A stretch of 36,500 nt of DNA from Planctomycetota bacterium (GCA_947484275.1 CANKOY010000041.1:1-36500); one strand, 5' to 3'; numbered from the stretch's first letter, positions 8,761-17,299 are shown. Notes: a model not told the origin generated them from the sequence alone. A program made the numbers and translations.

Positions 8761-10371
8761 ATGAGCGACGAGCGACCCGCCGGCACTGTGCACCCTTCGG
8801 CCCGCCACTGCCCTGTCTGCGGAGCGGGTTTCGTTTCCGCCGTGATCGAGGGACGACCGCGGCTGCAGTGCGAGAGCTGCCGCCACGTGCTCTACGCCAA
8901 TCCTGCGGCCGCCGCCGCGGGGGTGGTGGTCAACGCGGGCGGACAGGTGCTCCTCGTGCGCCGGGCCATCGCACCCCACCGGAACACCTGGGCTCTGCCC
9001 GCGGGGTATCAGGAGATCGACGAGACACCCTCCCAGGCCGCCGCGCGCGAGATCCGCGAAGAAACCGGACTGGAAGTCGAGGTCGGACCGTTGTTCGACT
9101 TGGTGTTCGTCACCGACAATCCCGCCAAGCCCGCGAACTTGGCCGTCTACCTGTGCCGTGTGCTGGGCGGGGTCCTGACGCCTGGTGACGACGCGAGCGA
9201 AGTGCGCTTCTTCGATTTGGGGCAACTGCCCAGCGACATTGGTTTCGACAACACTGTGCGGATCCTCTCGCGCCTCGGCGCGAGCCCCACGTACCGCGAG
9301 TTCCTGCAGACAATGAGCCAACCCAAGATGAGTTCCACCCGATCGATCTCCTACAAGGACGCTGGCGTCGACATCGAGAACAAGTACGCCGCGGTGGACG
9401 GCGCCACGGAGGCGATCCGTGCCAGCTTCACGCCGGGGGTCGTCGGCGATGTCGGTGGCTTCGGCGGCTTGTTTGATCTTGCGCGGGCCGGGTGTGGCCA
9501 AGGTCTTTTGGTGGCCAGCGCCGACGGCGTAGGCACGAAGCTCGAAATCGCCGCTCGGGCCAAGATCTACGACACGGTCGGACGCGATCTGGTGCAGCAC
9601 TGCATCAACGACATCCTGGTGCAGGGCGCGCGCCCGCTGTTTTTCATGGACTACGTCGGCATCGGCGTCCTCGATCCGGCCGTGACGGCGGCCCTGATTC
9701 GCGGCTGCGCCAACGCCTGCCGCGAGAACGGACTGGCCCTGCTGGGGGGCGAGACGGCCGAGATGCCCGGACTGTATCGCCCGGGAGATTTCGACCTGGT
9801 GGGGTTCATCGTCGGCGTTGTTGAGCCTGGAAAACTGCTGGACGGCAAGCGCGTCCAGCCCGGGCAAACGCTCTTGGCCCTGGGCTCCGCCGGATTGCAC
9901 ACCAACGGCTACTCGCTGGCACGCAAGATTGCCTTCGATGCCCTGGGCCACGGTTTGAGCGACCGGCCCGCGCAGCTCGAAGGCCGCACGGTGGGGGAGG
10001 CGCTCCTGGCGGAGCACCGCTCCTATTTGAAGTTGCTCTGGCCACTGCTCGAAGCCAATCGAATCGCCGGCATGGCACACATTACGGGCGGCGGCTTGGT
10101 GGACAATTTGCCGCGCGTGCTCAATGGCACCGACGCACTGATCGACCGCAGCTCGTGGTCCGTTCCGCCTGTTTTCCGCTGGCTATGCGAGGGCGGGAAC
10201 GTAGACCCTGAGGAGCGCTACCAAGTCTTCAACATGGGCATTGGCATGGTGCTGATCCTTGAACCCGATGAAGTGGCGCCGGTCGTTGCGCATCTCAAGG
10301 CAGCGGGAGAGGCCAGCTGGATCATCGGCGCGACGCAGGCGGGGTCCGGCGTGGTGCGCTGGAAGCGCTGA
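8761..10371 (+). CDS. purM: NUDIX hydrolase fused to phosphoribosylformylglycinamidine cyclo-ligase (PurM)
   Basis: One uninterrupted 536-residue frame. Residues 1-~180 form a zinc-ribbon NUDIX hydrolase: CPVC (17-20) and CESC (37-40) bind zinc, and a perfect NUDIX box spans 82-104 (G82, E88, R96-E97, E100-E101, G103). Residues ~189-536 are a full-length AIR synthetase with SYKDAGVDIE, ASADGVGTKLE, CINDILVQGA, GGETAEMPG and ITGGGLVDNLPR motifs. PurM closes FGAM to AIR with ATP in purine synthesis. Internal ATGs at 9313 and 9328 fall exactly at the junction, so a separate PurM might also be made, but no clear Shine-Dalgarno precedes them. The NUDIX substrate is unknown. No other purine gene is adjacent. 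Divergent from dxr. Confidence 0.9.
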   Translation: MSDERPAGTVHPSARHCPVCGAGFVSAVIEGRPRLQCESCRHVLYANPAAAAAGVVVNAGGQVLLVRRAIAPHRNTWALPAGYQEIDETPSQAAAREIREETGLEVEVGPLFDLVFVTDNPAKPANLAVYLCRVLGGVLTPGDDASEVRFFDLGQLPSDIGFDNTVRILSRLGASPTYREFLQTMSQPKMSSTRSISYKDAGVDIENKYAAVDGATEAIRASFTPGVVGDVGGFGGLFDLARAGCGQGLLVASADGVGTKLEIAARAKIYDTVGRDLVQHCINDILVQGARPLFFMDYVGIGVLDPAVTAALIRGCANACRENGLALLGGETAEMPGLYRPGDFDLVGFIVGVVEPGKLLDGKRVQPGQTLLALGSAGLHTNGYSLARKIAFDALGHGLSDRPAQLEGRTVGEALLAEHRSYLKLLWPLLEANRIAGMAHITGGGLVDNLPRVLNGTDALIDRSSWSVPPVFRWLCEGGNVDPEERYQVFNMGIGMVLILEPDEVAPVVAHLKAAGEASWIIGATQAGSGVVRWKR

Positions 10372-10507
10372 AAGTGAGCGACTTTCGGCCCTTTGGTGGC
10401 GCTTGACGCGGCTGGCGAGTGAAGGCTGGATCTGGGCGTCGAGGATAGCGATGATCTGAGGGTCCAAGTCACCTGAAACTCCGGGCCAAACGCCCGCTAA
10501 GTCCGAC

Positions 10508-11818
10508 ATGCTCTACCAAGCCGCCTGGGCTGCCTGTGCATCCGTTGCGCTCGCTGCCGCCGTCCTGACGCAAGCCGAACCCGCCACAAAGGACCTGGGC
10601 CCGAAGAGCGAGCTCTCGGCGCGCGATCTCAAGGAACTCGGAGGTTTCCTGGGCAAGGCCCTCGATCCTGAAAAGCAGGACTACAAGGACAAGGAAAAGA
10701 ACGTCGCCGAGTTGCGCAGGTTCCTCGAGAAGGCGGGCAAGACGCGCAATCCAAAAGATCCGCTGCAAGGCGGACTTGCCTTGTGCGAGGACCTTTCGCG
10801 CGGCCTGCACATCGCAAACGAATACAAGCTTGCCGGCACCAAGCCGGGACAAGTCGCCAAGGTCGAGCTGCTGCCCAAGACCAATCCGGTGGCCTATTCG
10901 ATCTGGCTGCCGAAGACATATCGGGCCGACCAGGAGCCGTTTCCGGTCCTGATGTGCTTCCCCGGAACGAAGGACGGCAAAGTCTCTAGCGGGGAGGCGT
11001 TCCTGCAGGATCACTGGACAGAGGCTGCAGTGCGCGAGAAGTACGTGATCGTCGCCCTGAACCTGCCTGAGGACGTCAAGAGCTGGACCGAGGGGCAGAC
11101 CGCAGACGGCAAGCACGGCGGCGTTGCGATCGCCATGCTCACCCTGAAAGAGCTGGGTGCAAAGCATGCGATCGACTTTGATCGCATCTATCTGGCGGGG
11201 CGCGAAGCTGGCGTCGCAGCCGCCCTGTCACTGGGCGCAAAGTTCCCGCAGAATTTCGCCGGTGTGGTCGGCCGCTCAGGCGACTGCGGCGACACACCGG
11301 TCAACAACTTCCGCTGTCTGCCGACGTTCTTTGCCGGCGCCGGCGCCCAAGCCACGGCTTTCGCCGAAGCCAACAAGACCGCTGGCTACGAAAATTGCAC
11401 GCTCAAGCCAGACGGCACCGACCTGGACGCAATTGCGTGGATGGACGCGCATCCGCGCCAGGCGAATCCGGCGAAGGTCACTCTTTATCCAGGCCGCCCG
11501 ATTCCCTTGCGCGCCTACTGGATGAAGGTCCAGCCCACGGACGTCGGCGCCGCTGAATACAAGATCGAAGGCGAGATTGACCGGGCGACGAACACAGTCA
11601 CGATCACGAGTTCCGGCGTGCGCCAAGTGACCTTGATGCTCAACGATGTGCTCTTGAACCTCGACAAGCCGGTGAAGATCGTGCTCAACGGCACGGCCCA
11701 GGATGCGCTCCTGCCGCGCAGCCTCGACGACATGCTTTCGATGATGTACTCCGGTCTGAGCGAGCCCGGGCGCATCTACGTCTTCCGCAAGGAATTCGAC
11801 CTTCCGGTTGCCAAGTGA
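10508..11818 (+). CDS. Exported alpha/beta-hydrolase-like protein lacking nucleophile serine
   Basis: A 436-residue protein with an N-terminal signal peptide (Ala-rich hydrophobic stretch to about residue 23). Residues ~130-290 resemble secreted esterase/PHB-depolymerase-like alpha/beta hydrolases: SIWLPKTY, FPVLMCFPG, YVIVALNLP and FDRIYLAG. At the nucleophile elbow, where GxSxG is expected, the sequence is G231-R-E-A-G235, so Ser is replaced by Glu233. The C-terminal ~100 residues look like a beta-rich domain (NTVTITSSGVRQVTLMLND). It is therefore probably a non-catalytic binding protein of that fold, or uses different chemistry. Two hairpins follow its stop. Promoter not identified. Fold assignment is inferred from pattern, not from alignment. 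Confidence 0.7.
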   Translation: MLYQAAWAACASVALAAAVLTQAEPATKDLGPKSELSARDLKELGGFLGKALDPEKQDYKDKEKNVAELRRFLEKAGKTRNPKDPLQGGLALCEDLSRGLHIANEYKLAGTKPGQVAKVELLPKTNPVAYSIWLPKTYRADQEPFPVLMCFPGTKDGKVSSGEAFLQDHWTEAAVREKYVIVALNLPEDVKSWTEGQTADGKHGGVAIAMLTLKELGAKHAIDFDRIYLAGREAGVAAALSLGAKFPQNFAGVVGRSGDCGDTPVNNFRCLPTFFAGAGAQATAFAEANKTAGYENCTLKPDGTDLDAIAWMDAHPRQANPAKVTLYPGRPIPLRAYWMKVQPTDVGAAEYKIEGEIDRATNTVTITSSGVRQVTLMLNDVLLNLDKPVKIVLNGTAQDALLPRSLDDMLSMMYSGLSEPGRIYVFRKEFDLPVAK

Positions 11819-11819
11819 G

Positions 11820-11857
11820 GGCCTCGCGCCGAGGCCGGGTGAACTGCGGACTTCACC
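11820..11857 (+). terminator. Two adjacent hairpins after the hydrolase-like gene
   Basis: GGCCTCG-CGC-CGAGGCC (11820-11836) is a perfect 7-bp stem. It is followed directly by GGTGAA...TTCACC (11838-11857), a 6-bp stem with an 8-base loop. They lie two bases after a stop codon and before the next start at 11895. No T-run follows, so they may be a weak or factor-dependent terminator, or an RNA-stability element. Confidence 0.4.
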
Positions 11858-11894
11858 GCAAAGCCGAATCGAAGGTTTGAACACTTCGAGCGCC

Positions 11895-13478
11895 ATGACC
11901 ACCGGTGGCATGCGGGGCCTGCTCCTCTGGGTCGCGATTGCCGGCGCGGCGACGATGACCGTGGAGTTGTCGGCGGTGCGCATGATCTCGCCTTGGTTTG
12001 GCGCATCCAGCGGGGTGTGGACCAATGTCATCGGAGTGATCCTGCTGGCGCTCGCGCTGGGATACCTCGTGGGAGCCCGCGCGGCCAGTCGAGCGCATCT
12101 TGGGCCGCCCTTGGTCATTGCCCTGGGTGGCGCGGCGCTCTTCACGGCGCTCTTGCCTCTGCTCGTGGCGCCCGTCTGTGGCTGGTTCATGCCAGCCAAC
12201 CTGCCCCTGGAAGACGCTGGAGCTTTGTTTGGCTGGGGGAGCTTGGCGGCCACCGCGGCGCTGTTTCTCTTGCCCGCATTGGCCCTGGGAACGGTGGGCC
12301 CACTGGCCGTGGAGATTGCCTCGCGCTCGGGCCTGCGTCCGGGAGTCGCTGGGGGGCAAGTCCTGTGCGCTTCGACCCTCGGCAGTCTGGTGGGCACTTT
12401 CGCGACCACGCACGTCTTGCTGCCGGATCTCGGTGTCGCCCGCACGGCTTCCCTGGCGTCCTTGGCACTGGGCGCAGGTGCCCTCGCCTTGGCGGCCAAG
12501 GCGCGCAAGCGATCGTTGGCGGGCTTGGTGCTGCTCGTGGGCCTCGCGGCCCTTGGGCTTCGTGCGCCAGCCCGTCCGGCCCTTCCAGCTGGAATGCACC
12601 TGCTCGAAGCGCGTGAGTCCAGCTACCAGACTTCGCGGGCGGTGGCCGATCGACGCGGTGAGGAAGAGCTGCGGGTATTGCAGGTCAATGAAGGATTGGA
12701 CTCCTTCCAGTCTGTGTGGCGCAGTCAAAAGGGGCCGCTGGGCCCTGGGTACTACTACGACGCCTTCGCGCTCCCGGCGTGGTGGTCGGAACGTCGCGAG
12801 GGCACCTGGAACGTGGCTGTGTTGGGCCTTGGGGCGGGCAGCACGTTCCGTGTGCTCGAGGGCGCGCTGCCGCCGGAATTGCAACTGACGATGATCGGCG
12901 CCGAGATTGACGCTGAGGTGGTGGCACTGGGGCAGCGCTGGTTTGAGTTGCCGGTGTCCAACCCCGATCAGCGCGTGGTTTCCGGCGTCGATGCGCGCAG
13001 TGCCCTGCGCACATGGCCCGGTCCCTTCGACGAGATCGTGCTCGATGCCTACGCCCATCAAACGGAAATTCCGGCACACCTGTGTTCGCGCGAAGCCATG
13101 GTCGAGATGCGCCAGAAGCTCGCCGACCGCGGCTGGCTGGCGATCAACGTCGGCGGTTTCTCCATCGAGGATCCGCTGGTGCGCGCGGTTGCCGCCACGG
13201 CCTCCAGCGCTTTCGATTCACCGGTGCTCGTGTTGCACGTCGGAGGCTCGCGCAACTTTGCGATCTTTGCGCGCCGAGGCGCGGCAATTGTCGATCCCGC
13301 GGCGGAGGCCTCAGCGCGTCCCACTGCGGCGCTGATGCACTTGTGGGGGCCGGCTCAACTTCCCTCAGGTGCGTGGACCATGGACGCCAGCTGCGGAGTC
13401 GTGCTGACGGACGACCTGAATCCAAGCGACGCACTTCAGCGACAATCGCTGTCCGAGGCCCGCGATGCGCGAAGTTGA
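11895..13478 (+). CDS. Membrane-fused spermidine-synthase-like protein
   Basis: About 527 residues from ATG 11895; a longer TTG start at 11808 would overlap the previous gene and is unlikely. The N-terminal ~230 residues form about seven membrane helices (GVWTNVIGVILLALALGYL, ALFLLPALALGTVGPLAVEI). The C-terminal part is a Rossmann methyltransferase fold of the spermidine-synthase family: VAVLGLGAGSTF, MIGAEIDAEVVALGQ, and FDEIVLDAYAHQTEIPAHL. The GGGDG motif of true spermidine synthases is replaced by GLGAG, so polyamine synthesis is doubtful. Such fused proteins are widespread and their substrate is mostly unknown. The following gene starts inside its last codons, indicating coupling. Confidence 0.8.
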   Translation: MTTGGMRGLLLWVAIAGAATMTVELSAVRMISPWFGASSGVWTNVIGVILLALALGYLVGARAASRAHLGPPLVIALGGAALFTALLPLLVAPVCGWFMPANLPLEDAGALFGWGSLAATAALFLLPALALGTVGPLAVEIASRSGLRPGVAGGQVLCASTLGSLVGTFATTHVLLPDLGVARTASLASLALGAGALALAAKARKRSLAGLVLLVGLAALGLRAPARPALPAGMHLLEARESSYQTSRAVADRRGEEELRVLQVNEGLDSFQSVWRSQKGPLGPGYYYDAFALPAWWSERREGTWNVAVLGLGAGSTFRVLEGALPPELQLTMIGAEIDAEVVALGQRWFELPVSNPDQRVVSGVDARSALRTWPGPFDEIVLDAYAHQTEIPAHLCSREAMVEMRQKLADRGWLAINVGGFSIEDPLVRAVAATASSAFDSPVLVLHVGGSRNFAIFARRGAAIVDPAAEASARPTAALMHLWGPAQLPSGAWTMDASCGVVLTDDLNPSDALQRQSLSEARDARS

Positions 13479-14022
13479 GCGCTCGACTCGGGCGCGCGCG
13501 ATTGCGCTGCTGCTGGTCGGCGCCAGCATGGAAACCGGACTTCGCGCGGACACCATGGAGCAGGTGCAACGCGCGGCGAGCCTCGGAGAATTTGGCCAGG
13601 CTCAGAGAATCGCGGAGCTGGAGCCGGATGCGCTTGCTTCAGTGCGTGCCCAGGTCTGGCTGGCCTACCGCGCACGCGACTTCACCGCAGTTCAGGCCCT
13701 CGCCGAACGCGGCCTTGCCCTAGACCCCACGGATTTGTGGCTGTGCGAACGCAGCCTGGCGTCCGCGCTCTGGCAGCGCGATGCCGAAGCTGCAGCGAAC
13801 GCCATGGAGCGTTTGAGTGCGAGCCTCGCCACCGTGGAGCCCTCTGTAGCCGAGCCATTCCTGGGGGCCGTGGCAGAGGCCCGCACACAAGTGGCGAGCC
13901 TGCTATCCGCAGAGCGGGTGGTGCGCGCCGCGGCCCTGCGCTCGAAGATCGCGACGGTGCTGATCCTTGGCGCCGTTCTGGCCGCCTTGGCCTGGCTTGG
14001 CCTGCGCCCCGCGCGCGCGTGA
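13465..14022 (+). CDS. Small TPR-like protein with C-terminal membrane anchor, unknown function
   Basis: A 185-residue protein overlapping the spermidine-synthase-like gene by 14 bases, hence probably translated with it. It has a short hydrophobic N-terminus (AIALLLVGASMETGLRA) that may be a signal peptide. Helical repeats of TPR/Sel1 appearance follow (LASVRAQVWLAYRARDFTAV, ALAERGLALDPTDLWLCERS). The C-terminus is a hydrophobic helix (IATVLILGAVLAALAWLGL) capped by Arg, a plausible membrane anchor. No catalytic motif. It may be an accessory to the preceding membrane enzyme; this is inferred only from the overlap. Confidence 0.65.
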   Translation: MREVERSTRARAIALLLVGASMETGLRADTMEQVQRAASLGEFGQAQRIAELEPDALASVRAQVWLAYRARDFTAVQALAERGLALDPTDLWLCERSLASALWQRDAEAAANAMERLSASLATVEPSVAEPFLGAVAEARTQVASLLSAERVVRAAALRSKIATVLILGAVLAALAWLGLRPARA

Positions 14023-14095
14023 CGTCGGCCGGCGTAGGCTCGCCGCGCCTCGGGAGAATCCGTCCCGCCAGGTGCGATCGGCACTCTGCCCATGA

Positions 14096-14131
14096 AAACG
14101 CGCTGCCCAGCGAAGTCTTCGCTGGGCAGCG
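14096..14131 (-). terminator. Rho-independent terminator of the HEAT-repeat gene
   Basis: CGCTGCCCAGCGAA (14101-14114) and TTCGCTGGGCAGCG (14118-14131) form a perfect 14-bp stem with a 3-base loop. Read on the minus strand it lies just after the stop at 14156 and is followed by CGTTTTC. It also sits 3' of the convergent gene ending at 14022 and may act for both, though the T-run is on the minus side. Confidence 0.8.
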
Positions 14132-14155
14132 CGTGCGAGCAAGCGATGCGCTGAC

Positions 14156-16279
14156 TTACAGGATGTCGAGGATCCCGCCCTTGCTGTCGGTGAGCGAGGG
14201 AGTGTTGGCGCGGTAGTTGGAGTTCACGCCGATCTTCGAGTTCCAGGGCAGGGACTCCTTGTCCGCGATGATTCCGAGGGCCACGGCGCCGAACGCGCGC
14301 GCCAGGTCGGTCACTTCGGTGTTGTTCATCAACTCGATCAGGGGCTCGACAGAGCGCGAGTCACCGATGAACCCCAATGCCGAGCTGATCGCGGCCTGGG
14401 AGGCCAAGCTGGAGGATGTCTTCAGCATGTCCACGAGTTCCGGAACCAAGTCCTTGTCGCCCAAGAGACCCAAGGAGATCGCGGTGCTCTTCAGCAGGTC
14501 CGCGTTGTACTTGGACTTCCGGACGATTTCCTGAATTTGCGGGATGGCCGATTGCTCGTTCATCAAGCCCAGGCCGATCGCGGTGTAACCACGGGCCTCG
14601 TTTTCGCGAACCTTCTCGAGGTGCCCCTTGAGCGCATCCGCGGCGCCGGTGTCCTTGACGATTCCACAGGCAATCGAGAAGGCGCCGACGTCCTCAGGCG
14701 TTTTGGAGCTCGAGAGTTCCGAGCGCAGGGCCAACTTGGCCTCGGAAGAAGATGCCTGGCGCGCGTCGTCGAGAGAGCGCTCCATGACCGCGATCGCGAC
14801 ACCCGACCAGGGCTTGACGTTGCTCTTGCCCTTGCCCAGCTCGCCCATCAAGAAGGTGCGCGAGTTCTCCTTCTTCTCTTTCGTGTTGACGCCGTAGATC
14901 GCATCGCCGGCGCCGATGCCCGGACGCCCGGATGCTTGGCCGAGGCCGATCAAGGCGAAGTTGCGCACTTGCTGGTCGGCGAGATCGTCCTTGACCTGCA
15001 TCAGCGCAGCGCGAATCGCCTTGTCGGTGGGATCCTCATCGCAGTCGCCGATTGCGCCCAAAGCCAGGGCGCAGCTTTGCTTCATGGCATCCTGGTCGCG
15101 CGAATCCTTCGACAGACTGTCCATTAGCGCACTGGAAATCACGTTGCGGAACGCGAACTCCGCGGGAATGTCGCCCGTGGACAGCAGACGTCCCATGGCG
15201 GTCGGAGCATGGGCGCGAATCAGGAAGTTGTTGCCCTCATCCTGGTAGTAGGACAGGAGGTAGCGCAACTGATCCTGACGCGAGGCCATCCCCGCGGGGG
15301 CCTTGATTTTCTTGATGTCCTCGGTGGCGGCCTCTTCGGCCACGATGTCGATCGGCGACAGTCCGATCGCGGTCAGGCAAGCAACCTGGATGTCGCGCTG
15401 CGCCATCGACTTGCCTTCGACATCGAGCACCTTGCGCAAGGTGGCATTGATCGCGAGGCGATCGTCGTTCGACGCCTTGAAGCCGATCAAACCGAGTCCG
15501 TATGCCGCGAAAGCGCGCGTGCGAACGTTCACCGAACCGTTCTGCTGAACACCCAGCGCGCGCATCTTGGCCTGGTCGTCCAGAAGCACGGCTGATAGCA
15601 GCTCGATGTTTTCACGGTTGGCCAGAATTCCGAGTGCCACGGCGGCGGTCTCCGAGAGCTCTTGGCTGCTGCTGGTCAGGAATTTCTTGATCTCCGCACC
15701 AAACGCCGACTTGCCGTCCTCACCTTTGGCGTCGCCAATCTTCGCCAGCGCAATCATGCAGCTGGACTGAACGTCGTTGGAGTTCTCCTTGTTCGGATCG
15801 AGGCCGGCCAGCAATTGCGGAACGATCACCTGACGGATTTTTTCTTCGCTGACGCGCAGCGTGTCCTTGACCTGTGAGTTCTCACCGCGGCCGAGGTAAT
15901 GCTCGTCGGAACCCGTTTGCACTGCACTGCCGAGGTGCGACTTCAGATTCAAGTAGGGCTCTTTGTTGAAACCCCACCAGAACTGCCAGACCGAAAGATC
16001 GGGACCAGTGTCGCCGCCACCAGTTCTCGGTTTCGCGGGGCCTGCGGGGCCGCCTGCGGGTGCGCCGGGTGTGACTGCGCCGGGGGTACTCGGGCCACTG
16101 GGGCCGGGAACACCGGGACCCGCCGGTCCAGGAGTCGTCGGTCCGCCACCGCCGCCACCACCACCGCCCGAGGGCGGCGTCGTGTCGCCAGGGCCGCGGT
16201 AGGTTCCGCCGTGACCGAAGGAAATGCTCGGAAGGGCCAGACTGGCCGTGACGGCGCCGAGGAAAAGCAGCTTGTTCAT
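14156..16279 (-). CDS. Exported HEAT-repeat protein with collagen-like Gly/Pro linker
   Basis: A 707-residue protein. The start ATG at 16279 is chosen because it opens a clear signal peptide (MNKLLFLGAVTASLALPSIS); an upstream extension would put basic residues before it. After the signal comes a low-complexity segment (residues ~25-90) with a run of Gly and repeated G-P-x triplets. The remainder is a long HEAT-type solenoid with repeated lines such as SETAAVALGILANRENIELL, TAISLGLLGDKDLVPELVD and AAISSALGFIGDSRSVEPLI. It is likely a secreted or periplasmic scaffold; there is no catalytic motif. A second HEAT protein lies at 1120-2778. A strong terminator follows it. The ligand is unknown. 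Confidence 0.85.
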   Translation of the reverse strand: MNKLLFLGAVTASLALPSISFGHGGTYRGPGDTTPPSGGGGGGGGGPTTPGPAGPGVPGPSGPSTPGAVTPGAPAGGPAGPAKPRTGGGDTGPDLSVWQFWWGFNKEPYLNLKSHLGSAVQTGSDEHYLGRGENSQVKDTLRVSEEKIRQVIVPQLLAGLDPNKENSNDVQSSCMIALAKIGDAKGEDGKSAFGAEIKKFLTSSSQELSETAAVALGILANRENIELLSAVLLDDQAKMRALGVQQNGSVNVRTRAFAAYGLGLIGFKASNDDRLAINATLRKVLDVEGKSMAQRDIQVACLTAIGLSPIDIVAEEAATEDIKKIKAPAGMASRQDQLRYLLSYYQDEGNNFLIRAHAPTAMGRLLSTGDIPAEFAFRNVISSALMDSLSKDSRDQDAMKQSCALALGAIGDCDEDPTDKAIRAALMQVKDDLADQQVRNFALIGLGQASGRPGIGAGDAIYGVNTKEKKENSRTFLMGELGKGKSNVKPWSGVAIAVMERSLDDARQASSSEAKLALRSELSSSKTPEDVGAFSIACGIVKDTGAADALKGHLEKVRENEARGYTAIGLGLMNEQSAIPQIQEIVRKSKYNADLLKSTAISLGLLGDKDLVPELVDMLKTSSSLASQAAISSALGFIGDSRSVEPLIELMNNTEVTDLARAFGAVALGIIADKESLPWNSKIGVNSNYRANTPSLTDSKGGILDIL

Positions 16280-16509
16280 AGGGATCCGTGGATGAGAGTC
16301 AGACGATCGTGGAACGCGGCTAAGGTCGCGCCCCACGCCGCATAAAGCAAGGCCCGTGCCATGGCTTCTGGAAGCTCTGAACCGGCTTTAGGAGTGCTCC
16401 GGTAGGCATGCAGCACTCTCTAAACACCTGTGGCGTGCCCAGTACGTATCAGGTCGTTTCGAGATCGTAACGGCACTTTCTAGGGCGCGGAGCTCGCGGA
16501 ACCCTGTCT

Positions 16510-17241
16510 GTGGCTTTGAGGACGAGACGAACTGACTCCGGGGAGCGTAGATTTGCCGCGGTGGAGTCATTGACCCGACTGTTCTTGGTGCGTGGTGCCC
16601 CGAGCCCAGCATCGTCCGTTCCTGGTGGTTCTGGGGATTCACCCGGCAGGTCGCCTGGGAACCATGGCTTCGACCTTGGGATCAACGCGGATCGATTCGA
16701 GACCGCGCGAACAAACCTGGCGGCCTTGGCACGGCGCGGGCCGAAGGCCGTGGTCAGTTCACCCAGCGAAAACTGCCTGTGGCTGGCCCGGGAGCTGAGT
16801 GAGCTGTCCCGAGCGCCCTTGCACATCGATCCGGACCTCGCACCGAGATCTTCGGCGGACATGCTCGGACGGCAGTGGGGGAGCTCTGCCGCCAGTCTCG
16901 CGACGCCGGGGATCTCCGCGGTAGAACCCATCGAGGCCTGCCATGCCCGGGTGCTCGCTGGACTCGGTCGCCTGGCCGCAAACTTCCCCCAGCAGGAAGT
17001 GATCGTCGTGCTGCACGTCGACGGGCTGCGCGCGGCTCTCGCCACGGCCCTGAAAGTCCGCGATGCAAATTCCTTTGACCCGGAACCCATGCAGACGATC
17101 GCTCTGGATTGGCCACATCCTGAGGCCCGCGAATTCGTTCACGCCGTGGTCGGGATGGGCCTGGACTGGTGCGTCGGTCCCGTCGCCACCAAGGTCCATC
17201 GGTTCCCGGGCGGCGCCTCGGTCCTGCCGCGCTCCTCCTGA
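16510..17241 (+). CDS. Degenerate histidine-phosphatase-fold protein
   Basis: About 243 residues from a GTG at 16510; GTG 16561 is an alternative start. The layout is that of the phosphoglycerate-mutase/histidine-phosphatase clan. LFLVRGAP (24-31) stands where LxxxRHGxP is expected, AVVSSPSENCLWLARELSE (80-98) matches the SSPxxRAxxTA helix, and VIVVLHVDGLRAALA (164-178) matches VxVSHxGxIRALL. The catalytic His of RHG is missing, as if one codon were deleted. The second Arg is Asn88, while the late His169 remains. It is thus probably inactive as a phosphatase and may bind a phosphorylated ligand. Isolated gene; convergent with the small Cys-containing gene at 17300. Confidence 0.6.
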   Translation: MALRTRRTDSGERRFAAVESLTRLFLVRGAPSPASSVPGGSGDSPGRSPGNHGFDLGINADRFETARTNLAALARRGPKAVVSSPSENCLWLARELSELSRAPLHIDPDLAPRSSADMLGRQWGSSAASLATPGISAVEPIEACHARVLAGLGRLAANFPQQEVIVVLHVDGLRAALATALKVRDANSFDPEPMQTIALDWPHPEAREFVHAVVGMGLDWCVGPVATKVHRFPGGASVLPRSS

Positions 17242-17251
17242 CCCGCCAACT

Positions 17252-17287
17252 CCCCGCCCTACTTTGCCCAACAAAGTTCGGCGGGAA
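17252..17287 (+). terminator. Hairpin between convergent genes
   Basis: CCCGCC (17253-17258) pairs with GGCGGG (17280-17285), and ACTTTG (17261-17266) with CAAAGT (17272-17277), separated by a 2x2 mismatch and a 5-base loop. AAATTT follows on the plus strand. It sits between the stops at 17241 (+) and 17300 (-) and probably terminates the plus-strand gene. Confidence 0.5.
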
Positions 17288-17299
17288 ATTTCACTCGGT

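Noticed and set aside
16388..16642. 84-codon minus-strand frame upstream of the collagen-like HEAT gene
   Set aside because: No ribosome site, no family resemblance, and it overlaps the start of the histidine-phosphatase-like gene.
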